Shown piece after piece: positions 49,281 to 61,080 of a stretch of 64,000 bases of DNA. Source of the stretch: Combretum micranthum. Its lineage: Eukaryota; Streptophyta; Magnoliopsida; Myrtales; Combretaceae. The DNA lies in the NCBI GenBank assembly GCA_024138025.1, contig JAMXBD010000696.1, positions 372,001 through 436,000 of the forward strand, read 5' to 3'. The notes beneath the pieces are model-generated. The model had not been told where the DNA came from, searched no databases, and saw nothing but the letters and a program-made list of their open reading frames with translations. The translations under genes and the position numbers were made by a program. How positions within the stretch are numbered: the stretch's first letter is position 1; the number at the start of each line of letters is the position of its first letter.

Positions 49281-49460
49281 TGTTGAGTTCTTCCTCCCGC
49301 AGTGCAGAGATTTGGCTGGCCTAGGGTTTGGAATGGAAGAGTGCAAGGGTCTAGGGTTAGGGTTTGAGAGTGGCGTTCGGTTTTATACGTGTTCTTACAT
49401 CGGCCTTTTTTGGGCTGGTTTGGATGATCGGACCAATTTGCGGGCCGGGACAGATTTTAA
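49281..49460 (-). promoter_or_regulatory. RPS15 promoter and leader with telo-box and site-II-like motifs
   Basis: On the minus strand upstream of the ATG are CTCAAACCCTAACCCTAG (49371-49354), containing the telo-box AAACCCTAA, a second AAACCCTAG nearer the start (about 49331-49323), and AGCCCA/GGCC elements (complements of TGGGCT at about 49410 and the GGGCC at about 49443). Telo-box plus site II pairs are the known signature of plant ribosomal protein promoters. The leader is short and pyrimidine-rich in part. Confidence 0.7.
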
Positions 49461-50544
49461 AGAATGGGTTTCAAGGCCTCTTTTTTCCTTCTCTCTTTCA
49501 AGGCCTTTTTTATATTTCAAACATGGCCCAAGAAAAAGAAAAAACCAAGTACTAAATATGAGCAAATAGTGGGCTGTGTGTGTGAGCAAATAAAAATTAG
49601 ATAAATATTTGGCAAAAAATAAAAAGGAAATTCAATGAATATATACAATTTTGTTTGTTGCAAGTACAAATTTTTATTTATATTTGCTTTGTATATGCTT
49701 AATTTGTTTTTAAAAATGAGTGCTTGCACCAAAAATCACTAAATAGCTTATTTTTCAGCTCTATTTTATTATTTTACCCTAGATGTAATAATTAGGAAAT
49801 TGCAATTAACTCTTTCTAAAATTTAATCCCATGTGGATATCTCTTGAATTTTCAAATATTGCAAGCGATTTCTTTAAATTTTATTTAGTATGGTTATATT
49901 CATGACTTTCATAAGTTGAAAATAACCTTATTAGATTATGATGAGTCAACAATTAGAAAACATTTGCTTTTTCAAGTTGAAAAAAAAATACTAGGTTAAT
50001 GTTTAAAGAGTATTGATAAATTTTAGAGATTGTTTTTATACCAAGATTGAGGTTTAGAAGGGTTATTAATAATATTTGAAGTTTCAATAAGACTATAAAG
50101 GAATTTAGATTATAAAATTTAGATGAATATATTTATATAATATTCGTGGATCAAACATTGAAAAAAGAATTAATATATATATTTTTTAATTTAATCAAAC
50201 ACATAAAAGCATATATCTTAACAAAGTAATTTCTAACACTAGCTAATGACTTTTCTTAAAAATAAACAGGATCAGAATTGCTTGAAAATTTAATTGGTGA
50301 GAATAATTTGGACCAAAAGGAGAATTTGAGGAGGTCATAAAAGGCCTCTTTGTCATAAATGGTGGATTCCCATTTGTTAATGCCCGTAAGGGTATCTCCG
50401 AAGATAAGTGAACAAAGGGCAGGCTTGGAATTAAAAAGTACATACTAAGAAAGAGCTATAGGTGTAACTTAAAGCCATCCATGTTGATAACTCAATGGGT
50501 TTACATTCCATTAATCAATTGTAAGATCTTACGGTAGACACACT
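49461..50544. other. AT-rich intergenic DNA
   Basis: No gene or family repeat recognised. Short frames near 49517-49732 and 50243-50443 have no domains. Confidence 0.4.
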
Positions 50545-51240
50545 CAATTTCTAATCAGTCGCTGCATCCAACCTGAGTCAAAATGGTACAATACTAAGTT
50601 TAAATTTCAACTTTGACTCGAAATTTTTAAATTTTGAGTTCAATTCAAACTTGCTTGGGCTTCAAATATAAAACTCATATCCCACTCAAAGTGGCATTAT
50701 ATAAACTCAAGCTTCAAATCAATTAAACTAATTTAGGGTCGATATTATTAAAAAAAAGTTTTCAATTCTAATTAATATAATATTAATATTTAAACTTCAC
50801 TCAAACTCTAATAATATTTATACTTAACTTGAATACAATTAGACTTGTGCTCGATAAGATTCGATGAGACCCGTGAACTAATCAAGTTGAACATCATGAA
50901 ACTTAGGGTCTGTTTGTTTTGGCTTTTTTTTGGCAGATACAGACACTTTTTCAAACTTTTTTCTAACAAATTATTTATCAAGAAATAGATATAGATAAAA
51001 AAAAGTTGACAGTTCTCATCAAAAGATCAAATAGAACAAATATAAATAAAATTTAGATGTAAATCGAATCTATTTTGCACATATTATTTTAAAAAAATAT
51101 AGATACAGATGAAAAACAGACAATCCAAATAGACCCTTAAGCTCAATTAGACAAAATTTTCTAGTATATCAAATTCAAGTTTGACTCGACTATTATGAAT
51201 TCAACCCTGTGTAAAAATCAAGCTAAACCCGATTAGTTTG
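50545..51240. repeat. Old dispersed repeat interrupted by a MITE
   Basis: Sequence before 50903 and after 51139 shares 'tttgactcg', 'aagctcaa' and 'gttcaattcaaacttg' wording with 35440-35700 and with 8690-8890. The type is unknown; diverged DNA-transposon derivatives of this wording are common in plants. Confidence 0.35.
50903..51139. mobile_element. Tourist-like MITE
   Basis: TTA at 50903-50905 and 51137-51139 flanks a 231 bp unit that starts GGGTCTGTTTGTTTTGGC and ends AATCCAAATAGACCC. It is close to the copy at 52997-53237 over its full length. It is non-coding. Confidence 0.8.
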
Positions 51241-52195
51241 TAAACCAACTTGATTTGTTTTTATCCCTTTTTTTTTGTTGTAGGTTTGTTTATATCCCTA
51301 ATCTTACCTCATAATGCTAGGGGCATTGCCCCTCTTTTTCATTCTTATTCGTGTCTTTGATTATATTTTTATCTTGTCCATTCCTTTCTAATTAATTCTA
51401 AGCAAGAAAAATCTAAATGTATTTGGTTGGTCATAGCAACCTAATTACTGTACATGGTGCAATATACTTATGCCAAGAGGATTTTAGAGGTTTCCATTTT
51501 AAAATTTATAGTCCTTAATATTCAAAACTTAGATAATTATAGTACATAATTTATATTTACAATTTACTCTCTACCATAAAGGGAGAATGTATATTATTGA
51601 TAGGCTTTACTCAATCATGGTTCAATAGGCTCAACACTAACAAAATGGACAACAATAAGATTCTTGAAACCCATAAACCCCCAAAACCACCTTGGCCCAT
51701 AGGTTACACTCATTTGCTAAGCTAGAAGTTAATCTCCTTCCAATGATACACATAAGGACCCAAACTATAGTCCCTCTCTCTTGAACTCATCCTTTAAGGA
51801 GTACATCTCCTCGATCCTTCATGTCTCCTTAAGGTACCCTCTCTTTGGCTCACCATATCTCATTGGAGGTACTGTAAACCTTCCCATCTTGCCATATCTC
51901 CTCAAGGGCGTTTAAAGAGTGCTCTTTATTTATCCGATCAATCTCATCAAATGATCACCACTACCACCATCTCAAGTTTAGGTTAGCTACCAACAAGGGC
52001 ATCCGTACTCTCATTTTTACCTTCTCTTGTGACTGCGCCATGTAGACAAAAGAATATGTTATAGGTCCCATTCTTGTATGACTATTGCCTATAAATACAT
52101 TCTTAAGCCAAAAAGCTTGGAGTGTATAATATCACTTACACTCTTTATTTACACCAGAGATACAATCGAGTTAGGTTTGAAATAAGTCAAGTAAA
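51241..52195. other. Intergenic DNA, nothing recognised
   Basis: No supported gene. The stretch 51590-52150 is less AT-rich than its surroundings, but every frame is broken and I recognise no family. Confidence 0.35.
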
Positions 52196-52680
52196 ACCCA
52201 AACCCGACCCAGTTGGATATAAGATCACCCAAAAAACTAAAAAAAAAAATCTTATAGGGTTGTTCCCATCGCTCTTATAACCCATCCTTATAGGATTTTT
52301 GCAAACCTGGGTCCTGCCTTGCCCTAACTCGATTGGAAGTTTATCATTTTTTTTTCTCTTTTATTGCAATGATGTAATTTGAACAATAAAACTTAAATTA
52401 TATCACATATCATAATCTATATAAGAAATTTTTAAAGATTAGATATAAATTTCATTTAATATGAAAATGAAATTATGAAATTTGTAATCGACTTTGTGTA
52501 TACATATTATTATTTTTTTTTTAATTTTATTATATATTCATGTCGGGTTGGATTTTCCCATCGGGTTACATATATAACCTAAAATCCTATAGAATTTTAA
52601 TATGATGCCTAAAACTCGTCCCAAAACCTTATAGGGTTTTTAGCGAGTCAGGTATCTATAACAACCTACTCAATTACATC
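52196..52680. repeat. Dispersed repeat with 'ccttatagggttttta' wording
   Basis: Words such as AAACCCGACCCAG, ATCTTATAGGGTTGT and CCTTATAGGGTTTTTAG recur with changes at 63190-63610. No coding frame. Type not assigned. Confidence 0.4.
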
Positions 52681-52993
52681 CCTAATTTACATAATTATCC
52701 TTTCTCAACCTAGTACTGACTTAAGTATTGAAGTGGCAGCATTGAACCACCCTCAATGCACTATTAACTATGTCTTCTTGGTTGTAGGCCTTTTGATTTG
52801 TACCTACGATTTTCCACTTGCAACACATACTTTTGAGTTTAAACCTATAATAAATTTTACTTAAAATATAGGTTGCATAATGATGAGAAACGTAGTTGTT
52901 GTGGTGACGGAGACCATTAACATATGTGTATGCATAGGGATTCACATGCTGCTGTCCATGTGGCATAAAAGTTATATATTTGATTATTTCATT

Positions 52994-53240
52994 TATGGGT
53001 CTGTTTGTTTTGGCTTTTTTTTAGCAGATACAGACACTTTTTCAAACTTTTTTCTAACAAATTATTTATCAAGAAATAGATATATATATATATAAAAAAG
53101 TTGACAGTTCTCATCAAAAGATCAAATAGAACAAATATAGATAAAATTTAGATGCAAATTGGATATATTTACACATATCATTTTTAAAAAGATACAGATA
53201 CAGATACAGATGAAAAACAGACAATCCAAACATACCCTAT
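52994..53240. mobile_element. Tourist-like MITE
   Basis: TAT at 52994-52996 and 53238-53240 flanks a 241 bp unit with ends GGGTCTGTTTGTTTTGGC and ATCCAAACATACCC. It differs from the 50906 copy mainly by a short (TA)n expansion near 53083. The 71-residue frame reaching into it is not a gene. Confidence 0.75.
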
Positions 53241-53660
53241 ATTGTTATCTGGGACCATATTTACTTTGAATTTTTATCTTTGCTTTATCATAATTCATTA
53301 GTCTTTTATTATTTTTAAATGGCTAATCAATAGCCATTAAGTTAAGTTTATATCAAAAGGCTCTATTTTACTTTATTTTTCTATAAATAGTCTTTTACAT
53401 CGGGTTTCAAACAAGAATGAGATGCTGAATAGAAAAATTTATTTTCCAAAAGTCGGTATGATACCTTCTTCATTATTGGTGGTACAAGGCAATTAAACTT
53501 TTACCAGCGCTATCGGAACCATAAAATTTTATATTTTCAAGATTTTGCAGAGATTTACCCATAGTATTTTCTTGCGTTGCCATCAATCTTGATAATTCAA
53601 AACTGCGATTGTCGGGCATTAGCGTGTTTTAGATTGGAATTTTTTTCGTGACTGACATTA
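53241..53660. other. Unrecognised DNA at the chromovirus insertion site
   Basis: Left half of the pre-insertion locus; it continues at 59577. No gene or repeat identified. Confidence 0.35.
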
Positions 53661-53665
53661 TAGTC

Positions 53666-54325
53666 TGCAATATGGTGTGGGGACGATGAGGTTGATCGGG
53701 GAAGAGAAGAGGAACTCGGGAAGAAAGGGAAGTTAGGGTTTGGGAAGCAGAGAAAGAGAAGGGGTTGATCTGAGGGAGTGGGAAGAGTCTCGAAACTCTG
53801 TGTGTGTGTTAAGTCTTCTAAGTTCTGACATGTGTACTGAAGGGAAGTAGGGTACGTGGAAGATAGCTGCAGTAAAAGTGTGAGAAGCACGTGGAGATAA
53901 TTACAACAGCTGAATAATGAATATGGGCTGGAAATGGGCTAAGAAACATTTGGACCAAGAGAGTATTTAGAAGCCTAATAGCAGAATGGATTAAGTATTG
54001 GATGGGCCAAATAGCAATCATATTTAGCATTAGTAATTAGCAATATACAGCAGTATAGTATAGTATCTTTTATTCCGTGTAACAGATTTGCTGATGTGGA
54101 ATAACAACCCATCATCATTTCTGATGCTTGCACCACGTGAGGTGATCTGTTATCATTACAAATCTCATGTATTTTTTATGTATAAATATCAACAAGTAAA
54201 AGGAGAAAATATAGAAAAACATATTACAAGAATTTCAGTAAACCCAAGCTTGCATTCGAGCTAAGTAAAGCTGTATTCGGCTAAATTCTCTTTATCCATA
54301 GTTCTTATTCTTTCTACACATAGTA
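53666..54325 (+). repeat. 5' LTR
   Basis: 660 bp, TG start. A TATA-like ATGTATAAATATC at about 54178 probably drives the element transcript. It closely matches 58916-59571. Confidence 0.92.
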
Positions 54326-54327
54326 AT

Positions 54328-54339
54328 TGGTATCAGAGC
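54328..54339 (+). other. Primer-binding site (initiator Met tRNA)
   Basis: TGGTATCAGAGC exactly matches the common plant initiator-Met primer site and lies two bases after the 5' LTR. Confidence 0.92.
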
Positions 54340-54347
54340 AGGTTGCG

Positions 54348-57300
54348 ATGGAGACCCGTAAATCAAAACGCATGGAGGACGCCATGAAAGCACTCTTCAA
54401 GGAACAACTGGACCGCCAAGATGCAATTCTTAAGGAGCAAGCAGCACGCCAGACTGAGTGGATCAAGATGTTCTCTGAAGCTGTACAAAATCAACAAAAG
54501 ATCATTGAACAACAGAACCAAACTATTGAATCATACAAACAACAAATGCTGAGTAAACAAACGACACTGGATTCATCTGCAACTAAAGGAATATCGGAGG
54601 GAAGCATGCGTTGTCTAAACCTGACTCCACTGCAGGATCAGGAAATTCCAATGGTAATTCAACTAATTACCAGGTACCCACTAGAAACACAAAGATTGAA
54701 TTTCCAATGTTTACTGGTGAAGGGTTTAGAAATTGGATAGCCAGGGCAGAGCAATTTTTTACCTTAGATGACACTCCTAATGATCTTAAAGTTAAAATTG
54801 CTACCATGCATCTTGATGACAAGCCCTACAAATGGTATAATGCATTTGCTAAATCACGAACTGAATCCACACCTTTAACATGGGAAGAATTTACTAAAGT
54901 CCTGAATGCTAGATTCAATGAAAGGGGATTTGAAGATCCTATGTCTGAACTGAAAGAGTTACAACAAGTAGGATTATTACAGGATTATAATGATGAATTC
55001 ATGTATTTGTCCACTCAAGTTCAACTACCCGAATCACTGCTTGTCAGCTGTTATCTTAGTGGGTTAAAACCTGAAATTCAGTACCCCATACGAATGTTTC
55101 AACCTAAGTCCCTCACACAAGCCATAACTCTTGCTAAACTACAAGAAGCCACCATTCTGTCTTCGAAACACATTTGAAAACCTTTAAAGGACAATCCAAC
55201 AACCAATCTTTTCGTTACACCACATCATCCACCAACACCTCAGTTTTCCAAAACAAACCAACCTAAACCTAAACACCACCCCAAGCCCAAACACTTATAC
55301 CCATCCATCTACTAAATCACCCAATATCACCAAACCAAACACTAATTCCTATAACCGACCCACTAAGAGACTGACCCCTGAAGAACTTGAGGAAAAAAGA
55401 AGGAAAAAATCTGTTTTTGGTGTGATGAGTCCTTTGGGCCTGGTCATCGTTGCAAAACGAAGAGGTTGAATGTTTTGGTGGTAGAACCAACTGATGGCTA
55501 GCATAGAAGAGGGTAATGAAGAATACATTAATAAGCTGGGAATGGATTTATCTCACTTCAGTTAAATGCTGTGGGGGAAGGTGAAACCATGGAGCATTGC
55601 ATGAGGGTTAAAGGCATTCATGAGAAACAGATCCTTAATATCTTAATTGATACGGGGAGCTCATCCAATTTTTTGGATGCTAAACTAGCTGAGAAATTCA
55701 ACTACATGAGTACAAATTCTCATCCAATATCAGTCATCTTGGCTGATGGAAGTAGGATACAGAGTACCCAAGTGGTACGTGAGTTTCAATGGGAAATGTA
55801 AGGTATTAGTTTCATATCAGATTTTTATACAATTCCCCTGAATTCATGTGAGATGATTTTGGGAATGCCATGGTTGGTGTCGTTAGGAACTGTAGTATGG
55901 GATTTCAAGATGTTGAAAATGACTTTTGAATGGCAAGAGAAGGAGTGTGTGTTAAAAGGAGAACAAGATAAACTTAAAATCATTTCAGGAAAAACACTAA
56001 ATTCGTTATTGAGTTCTCCAGCTAATGAAGTGGAGATCCAATGCTGGATGGTCTCTAATGGAGTGGAATTAGGGAAAGCTGACTCTCAACCTTTGCACCC
56101 ATCCATGATTGATTTATTGGAGGAATTCCACGATATCTTTGAGGAACCAGTAAGCCTACCACCAAATAGAAGCTGTAATCACAGGATTCATCTGATAGAT
56201 GAATCCCAACCGGTCAACCTACGACCCTACAGGTATTCCACTATCCAGAAAACAGTATTGGAGGAAATGGTGAAAGAGATGCTACATAGTGGAGTCATCA
56301 GATCTAGCCATAGTCCATACGCTTCTCCAGTGGTTTTGGTCAAGAAGAAAGATCAAACATGGAGGATGTGTGTTGACTATAGAGAGCTTAATAAACAAAC
56401 AGTGAAGGACAGATTTCCCATACCCATCATTGAAGATCTCTTTGATGAATTACATGGAGCTCAGTTTTTCAGTAAGCTGGACTTAAGATCAGGGTATCAA
56501 ATATTGATGCAAAGAGATGTATACAAAACAGCTTTTCGCACACATGACGGCCATTATGAGTTCCTTGTTATGCCATTTGGCCTAACAAATGCACCGTCGA
56601 CTTTTCAAGGAATGATGAATGAAGTATTCAGACCATATTTGCGTAAGTTTGTTTTAGTATTTTTTGATGATATACTCATTTATAGTGCCACAATGGGTCA
56701 GCACCTCAATCATCTAAGGACAGTCTTTTGTTTACTAAGACAAGAACAATTGTTCCTTAAAAGGAGCAAATGTGTGTTCGGTGTTCAACAAATTGACTAT
56801 TTGGGGCATATTATTACAAAGGAAGGAGTAGCCACTGATCCAAGAAAGATTGAAGCAGTGGAGTAGTGGCCTGTTCCACAAAACTTACGACAGCTACGTG
56901 GATTCTGGGGTTGGCTGGTTATTATAGGCGATTTATACATGGTTTTGGTATTGTTGCCCGTCCCCGACACAACTACTAAAAAAAGATCAGTTTCATTGGG
57001 GAATAGAAGCTCAGGAGTCATTTGACAGGTTGAAGAAGATGCTGGTTCAGTCTCAGTTCTTAAGTTAGATTACAACAAAAAGTTTTAATTGAAACTGATG
57101 CGAGTGGGGATGGAATTGGGGTTGTGTCATGCAAGATAAACACCCCATTGCCTTCATTAGTAAAACACTAGCTCAGAGACATAAAGGAATGTCAACCTAT
57201 GAGAAAGAACTCCTAGCTTTAGTTTATGCCATAGATAAATGGCGGCACTATTTGCTTGGAAGACACTTTGTGATCAAGACTGATCACCACAGTCTTAAAT

Positions 57301-59099
57301 ACCTTCTAGAACAGAGGTTGGTTACTCCTAGTCAGCAGAAGTGGTTAACAAAGCTTCTTGGGCTCGACTATGAAATTGAGTACAAGAGTGGAGGTTCCAA
57401 TGTGGCGGCTGATTCCTTATCAAGAAGAAATATGGGACAGCTAAACCAATTGCAGGTCCACTTAACTATGCCAGAGATACTTGAAGATATTAAAGCTAGC
57501 TGGAATCTTAAAGGTGGTTATGAGGATATCATTGCAAAATTGAAAGCAGGGGGAAGATGTGGGACAGTTTACATTTGATGAGGGAGTTTTGAGGAGAAGG
57601 GGTAAGATTGTGGTAGGACCATCAGCTGACCTAAGAAAGAAGTTACTCACTATGTATCATGGTGGTCCGTTGGGGGGTCATTCAGGGGCCCAAGCAACCT
57701 ATAAGAGGTTATCTTAGTATTTTACTGGCCTAAAATGGAAAGAGAGGTACGACAGTTGGTTCGTGAATGTGATATATGTCACGCTACAAATTTGAAAATG
57801 TAGCCACTCCTGGGTTACTCTCTCCTCTAAGGATTCCTGATGAGTGTTGGCAAAGTTAGTATGGACTTTGTGGAAGGACTACCTAAATCACAAGGGAAGG
57901 AAGTAATCATGGTGGTTATTGATAGACTCAGTAAGTATGGGCATTTTATTGCATTATCCCATCCTTACAATGCATCTATGGTAGCTCAAGTTTATCTTGA
58001 TAATGTATTCAAGTTACATGGTATGCCTGAGTCTATAATTTGTGACCGTGATCCACTGTTTGTAAGTTCATTTTGGAAGGAGTACTTTAGGTTACAATCA
58101 GTGGAGTTAACATGTCTACTGCTTACCACCCCAAACTGATGGGCAAACGGAGGTGGTAAACAAGTGCTTGGAGTGTTATTTAAGGTGCGTCATAGGGGAA
58201 CATCCTAAGCAATGGAGTCAGTTTCTATCATTGGCTGAGTGGTGGTATAATACCAACTACCACTCTAGCACAAAATCCACTCCGTTTGAAATATTGTACG
58301 GGTATCCACCTCCCATACATATTCCATACGTCCCTGGAGATTCAAGGAACGCATTTGTAGATTCAATGCTAACTACAAGGGAAGCAAGGCTCAAACTTCT
58401 TAAATTTTACTTAAGAAGGGCTCAGCAGAGGATGAAACAGATTGAAGATAAAAAAGGAGTGATCGACAATTCCAAAGTGGTGATTTAGTCTTACTTAAAC
58501 TACAGCCTTACAAGCAACATTCCCTAAAAAATTCTAGGGTTCATAAGCTGTTACCTAAGTATTATGGACCATATAGAATTGTAAGGAAAGTAGGGGAAGT
58601 GGCATACCTGTTAGATTTATTGCCAGAAGCAGCCATCCATCCCACGTTTCACGTATCTCAGTTGAAGAGATACATTGGACCCAGAGCGGATGTGTCACAA
58701 CAACTACCTGCCAATAACCAAGAACAAGATGAGTTAGTTCCAGAAGCGATAATAGGCAGAAAAATGATAAGGAACGGGAATCAAGCAGAAACTAGGGTTC
58801 TTATCTGTTGGAAGAACCATGCTCCATCTGAGGCTACATGGGAATCCTATAGTGATATGGTGATGAGGTTTCCTGAGTCGCCCTTGTGGACAAATGCTGT
58901 TCGAGTAGAGGGGAATGCAATATGGTATGGGGACGATGAGGTTGATCGGGGAAGAGAAGAGGAACTCGGGAAGAAAGGGAAGTTAGGGTTTGGGAAGCAG
59001 GAGAGAGAAGGGGTTGATCTGAGGGAGTGGGAAGAGTCTCGAAACTCTGTGTGTGTGTTAAGTCTTCTGAGTTCTGACATGTGTACTGAAGGGAAGTAG
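54348..59099 (+). pseudogene. Frameshifted gag-pol of the young chromovirus
   Basis: Gag begins METRKSKRMEDAM at 54348, with a coiled-coil-like Q-rich start. The retrotransposon gag domain (54611-55177) contains FRNWIARAEQFF and YKWYNAF. A knuckle CFWCDESFGPGHRC lies near 55410-55455, with broken frames around it. The protease (55571-55801) keeps LIDTGSSSNF. RT is in 55853-56866 with [26 protein letters not shown] and FFDDILIYS, then a stop after EAVE. RNase H (about 57085-57430) has ETDASGDG, TDHHSLK and AADSLSRR. The integrase zinc site (57640-57790) is frameshifted. The core (57840-58139) has MDFVEGLP and CDRDPLF, with the Glu block at 58150 one base out of frame. The chromodomain-like end (58740-58880, LICWKNHAPSEATWESY) continues across the 3' LTR border to 59099. 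About six or more breaks make it inactive. Confidence 0.9.
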
Positions 59100-59571
59100 G
59101 GTACGTGGAAGATCACTGCAGTAAAAGTGTGAGAAGCACTGGAGATAATTACAACAGCTGAATAATGAATATGGGTTGGAAATGGGCTAAGAAACATTTG
59201 GACCAAGAGAGTATTAGAAGCCTAATAGCAGAATGGATTAAGTATTGGATGGGCCAAATAGCAATCATATTTAGCATTAGTAATTAGCAATATAGCTGTA
59301 TAGTATAGTATCTTTTATTCCGTGTAACAGATTTGCTGATGTGGAATAACAACCACCATCATCATTTCTGATGCTTGCACCACGTGAGGTGATCTGTTAT
59401 CATTACAAATCTCATGTATTTTTTATGTATAAATATCAACAAGTAAAAGGAGAAAATATAGAAAAACATTTACAAGAATTTCAGTAAACCCAAGCTTGCA
59501 TTCGAGCTAAGTAAAGCTGTATTCGGCCAAATTCTCTTTATCCATAGTTCTTATTCTTTCTACACATAGCA
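58916..59571 (+). repeat. 3' LTR, overlapping the end of pol
   Basis: 656 bp. It begins inside the open frame whose stop is at 59097-59099, so the last ~60 codons of pol lie in the LTR. It ends CATAGCA before the TAGTC duplication. Confidence 0.92.
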
Positions 59572-59576
59572 TAGTC

Positions 59577-60479
59577 AGTGTGGAGATAATTCACGAAATT
59601 GTCCAAACATTCTTTCTTCGTCGACATCGATTAGTAAAGTGGTCAATCATAGCCATAAAGTTGGCTGATTCAATCTGAAAGGATGCGCCTGTGGTGCTTT
59701 GCTCTCTTGCTCTACGATTCATCCACCCTAAACTAGCATCTTGGAATTAGACTTCCATGTACATTGGAAATTTTGGTGATCGTTCCAATGCTCAAAGAGG
59801 GTTCTAAGTGCTTGGTACTTGTAATTTTTCTTTCTAATTGTCCGTAATTTTACACGTTCTATTATTTCTTCAGTATTTTCCTTTCCATGTCCTGCATGCG
59901 TTTGTGTGATGTGCCAGGTGATGTCAAGGCGTTGAAGGCAGTTGTTTAATTATATAGTGGCCTTGATCAACTCATACTAGCCCACCTTGGTGATTAAGTT
60001 GATATGCCATTGTAATATTCAGTAAGTAAATCTTAGTTCTACTTACTTATTATATAATTGGATATTTAAATCTCGGCATAGATTTAAATCTAATCCAAAT
60101 CTACTAAATTACGAGTCTAATCTAAACAGGTTTGAAACCAGTCCGATTATATTTGAAGCAAGTTGATTCTAAACCACTCACTTGTTTATGGCCAATTCAT
60201 AACCCATTGAATCAATTGATTCTCAGCTCACAAGTTTGATCTGGTTGTGCCAGGTCTACATGTGCTTATTTAATATCTTAGCAAATAACACCACCAAGGA
60301 ATAATATGTTTTTAAATTAGGGTTAAGATCACGTATGTTACTCAACTTTACCTAAATATTCAATTAACTACCCTAACTTTTAATTAGTTAATTTACTACC
60401 TAAATATTCAGATTGAATCTGGTTGAACCAACCGCACCAGTCCGAGTCCAACAACATTGATAAAAATAGATAAAAGTTC
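59577..60479. other. Unrecognised DNA right of the chromovirus
   Basis: Right half of the insertion locus. A minus-strand stretch (59760-59600) reads IESANFMAMIDHFTNRCRRR, but I cannot assign it. About 60318-60420 carries a fragment with the 'gttaagatcacgtatgttactcaac' wording of the family A MITEs. Confidence 0.35.
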
Positions 60480-60849
60480 TAGCGATGGGGCGGAATTGAA
60501 TTCTTCATCATGGCCAAGGGATTAGCAGCATTTGGCTAGGAGATGGGCGTCAACATTATTAGTCGGAGTCGTCCGAGTCAGATCCATTCTCTTGTTGCTC
60601 TGTTGCAGCTTCCGCACCAAATCCCCACAAGCAATAACAAGCCCATCCTAGCAATCAAATTCGATAATAATCATTTTATGATGCTAGCTATTAGCTAAGA
60701 GGAGGCTGTGATCAACACCGAGAAATTCTACTTCTAAGGGGGTAAGAGCTGTAATTTATTTGGGGATTCCTTGATGATGGAACCGCTTTCATCTCTAACC
60801 ACAATACCAACACTCACAAGGTTGGTTGTTTTCAAATCAAGGATGCATC

Positions 60850-61080
60850 GTTATTGTAATGATCCGCCCCAGATCACCTCAGCCCAATGAACTTAGCAGC
60901 ATTGTACACAATCGGGTACTGTTTTCCATATGCTCGTGACCACTCTGACTTCAGCCATTGTGGTTCAAACTTAAGACATGGGCTTTTGTTTGCCTTAAAG
61001 GCATCGCACACAATCGGATACTTAGCGGCACTGCACACAATCAGCGTGAGGATAATCCGGGGGCAGATTGTTACAGCTAT
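60850..61080 (+). mobile_element. Small solo LTR (221 bp)
   Basis: The unit 60855-61075 begins TGTAATGATCCGCCCC and ends GGGGGCAGATTGTTACA. Flanks GTTAT (60850-60854) and GCTAT (61076-61080) fit a 5-bp duplication with one change. A 'gcacacaatcgg'-like phrase occurs three times inside (60905, 61008, 61033). It is non-coding; the overlapping frames on both strands are incidental. The strand is set by assuming TG...CA as written, but the ends are partly symmetric. Confidence 0.65.

Larger units (their letters stand above)
53661..59576 (+). mobile_element. Full-length Ty3 chromovirus with perfect TAGTC duplication
   Basis: TAGTC at 53661-53665 and 59572-59576 flanks the element. Direct LTRs are 53666-54325 and 58916-59571, starting TGCAATATGG and ending ACATAGCA (ACATAGTA in the 5' copy). 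A primer-binding site follows the 5' LTR, and a purine tract AGAGGGGAA precedes the 3' LTR. The LTRs differ by roughly a dozen substitutions and small indels in ~660 bp (about 2%), so insertion is much more recent than that of the 12.7-18 kb element. The coding order gag, protease, RT, RNase H, integrase, chromodomain identifies a chromovirus. It is complete in structure, but the coding frame is broken. Confidence 0.95.
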
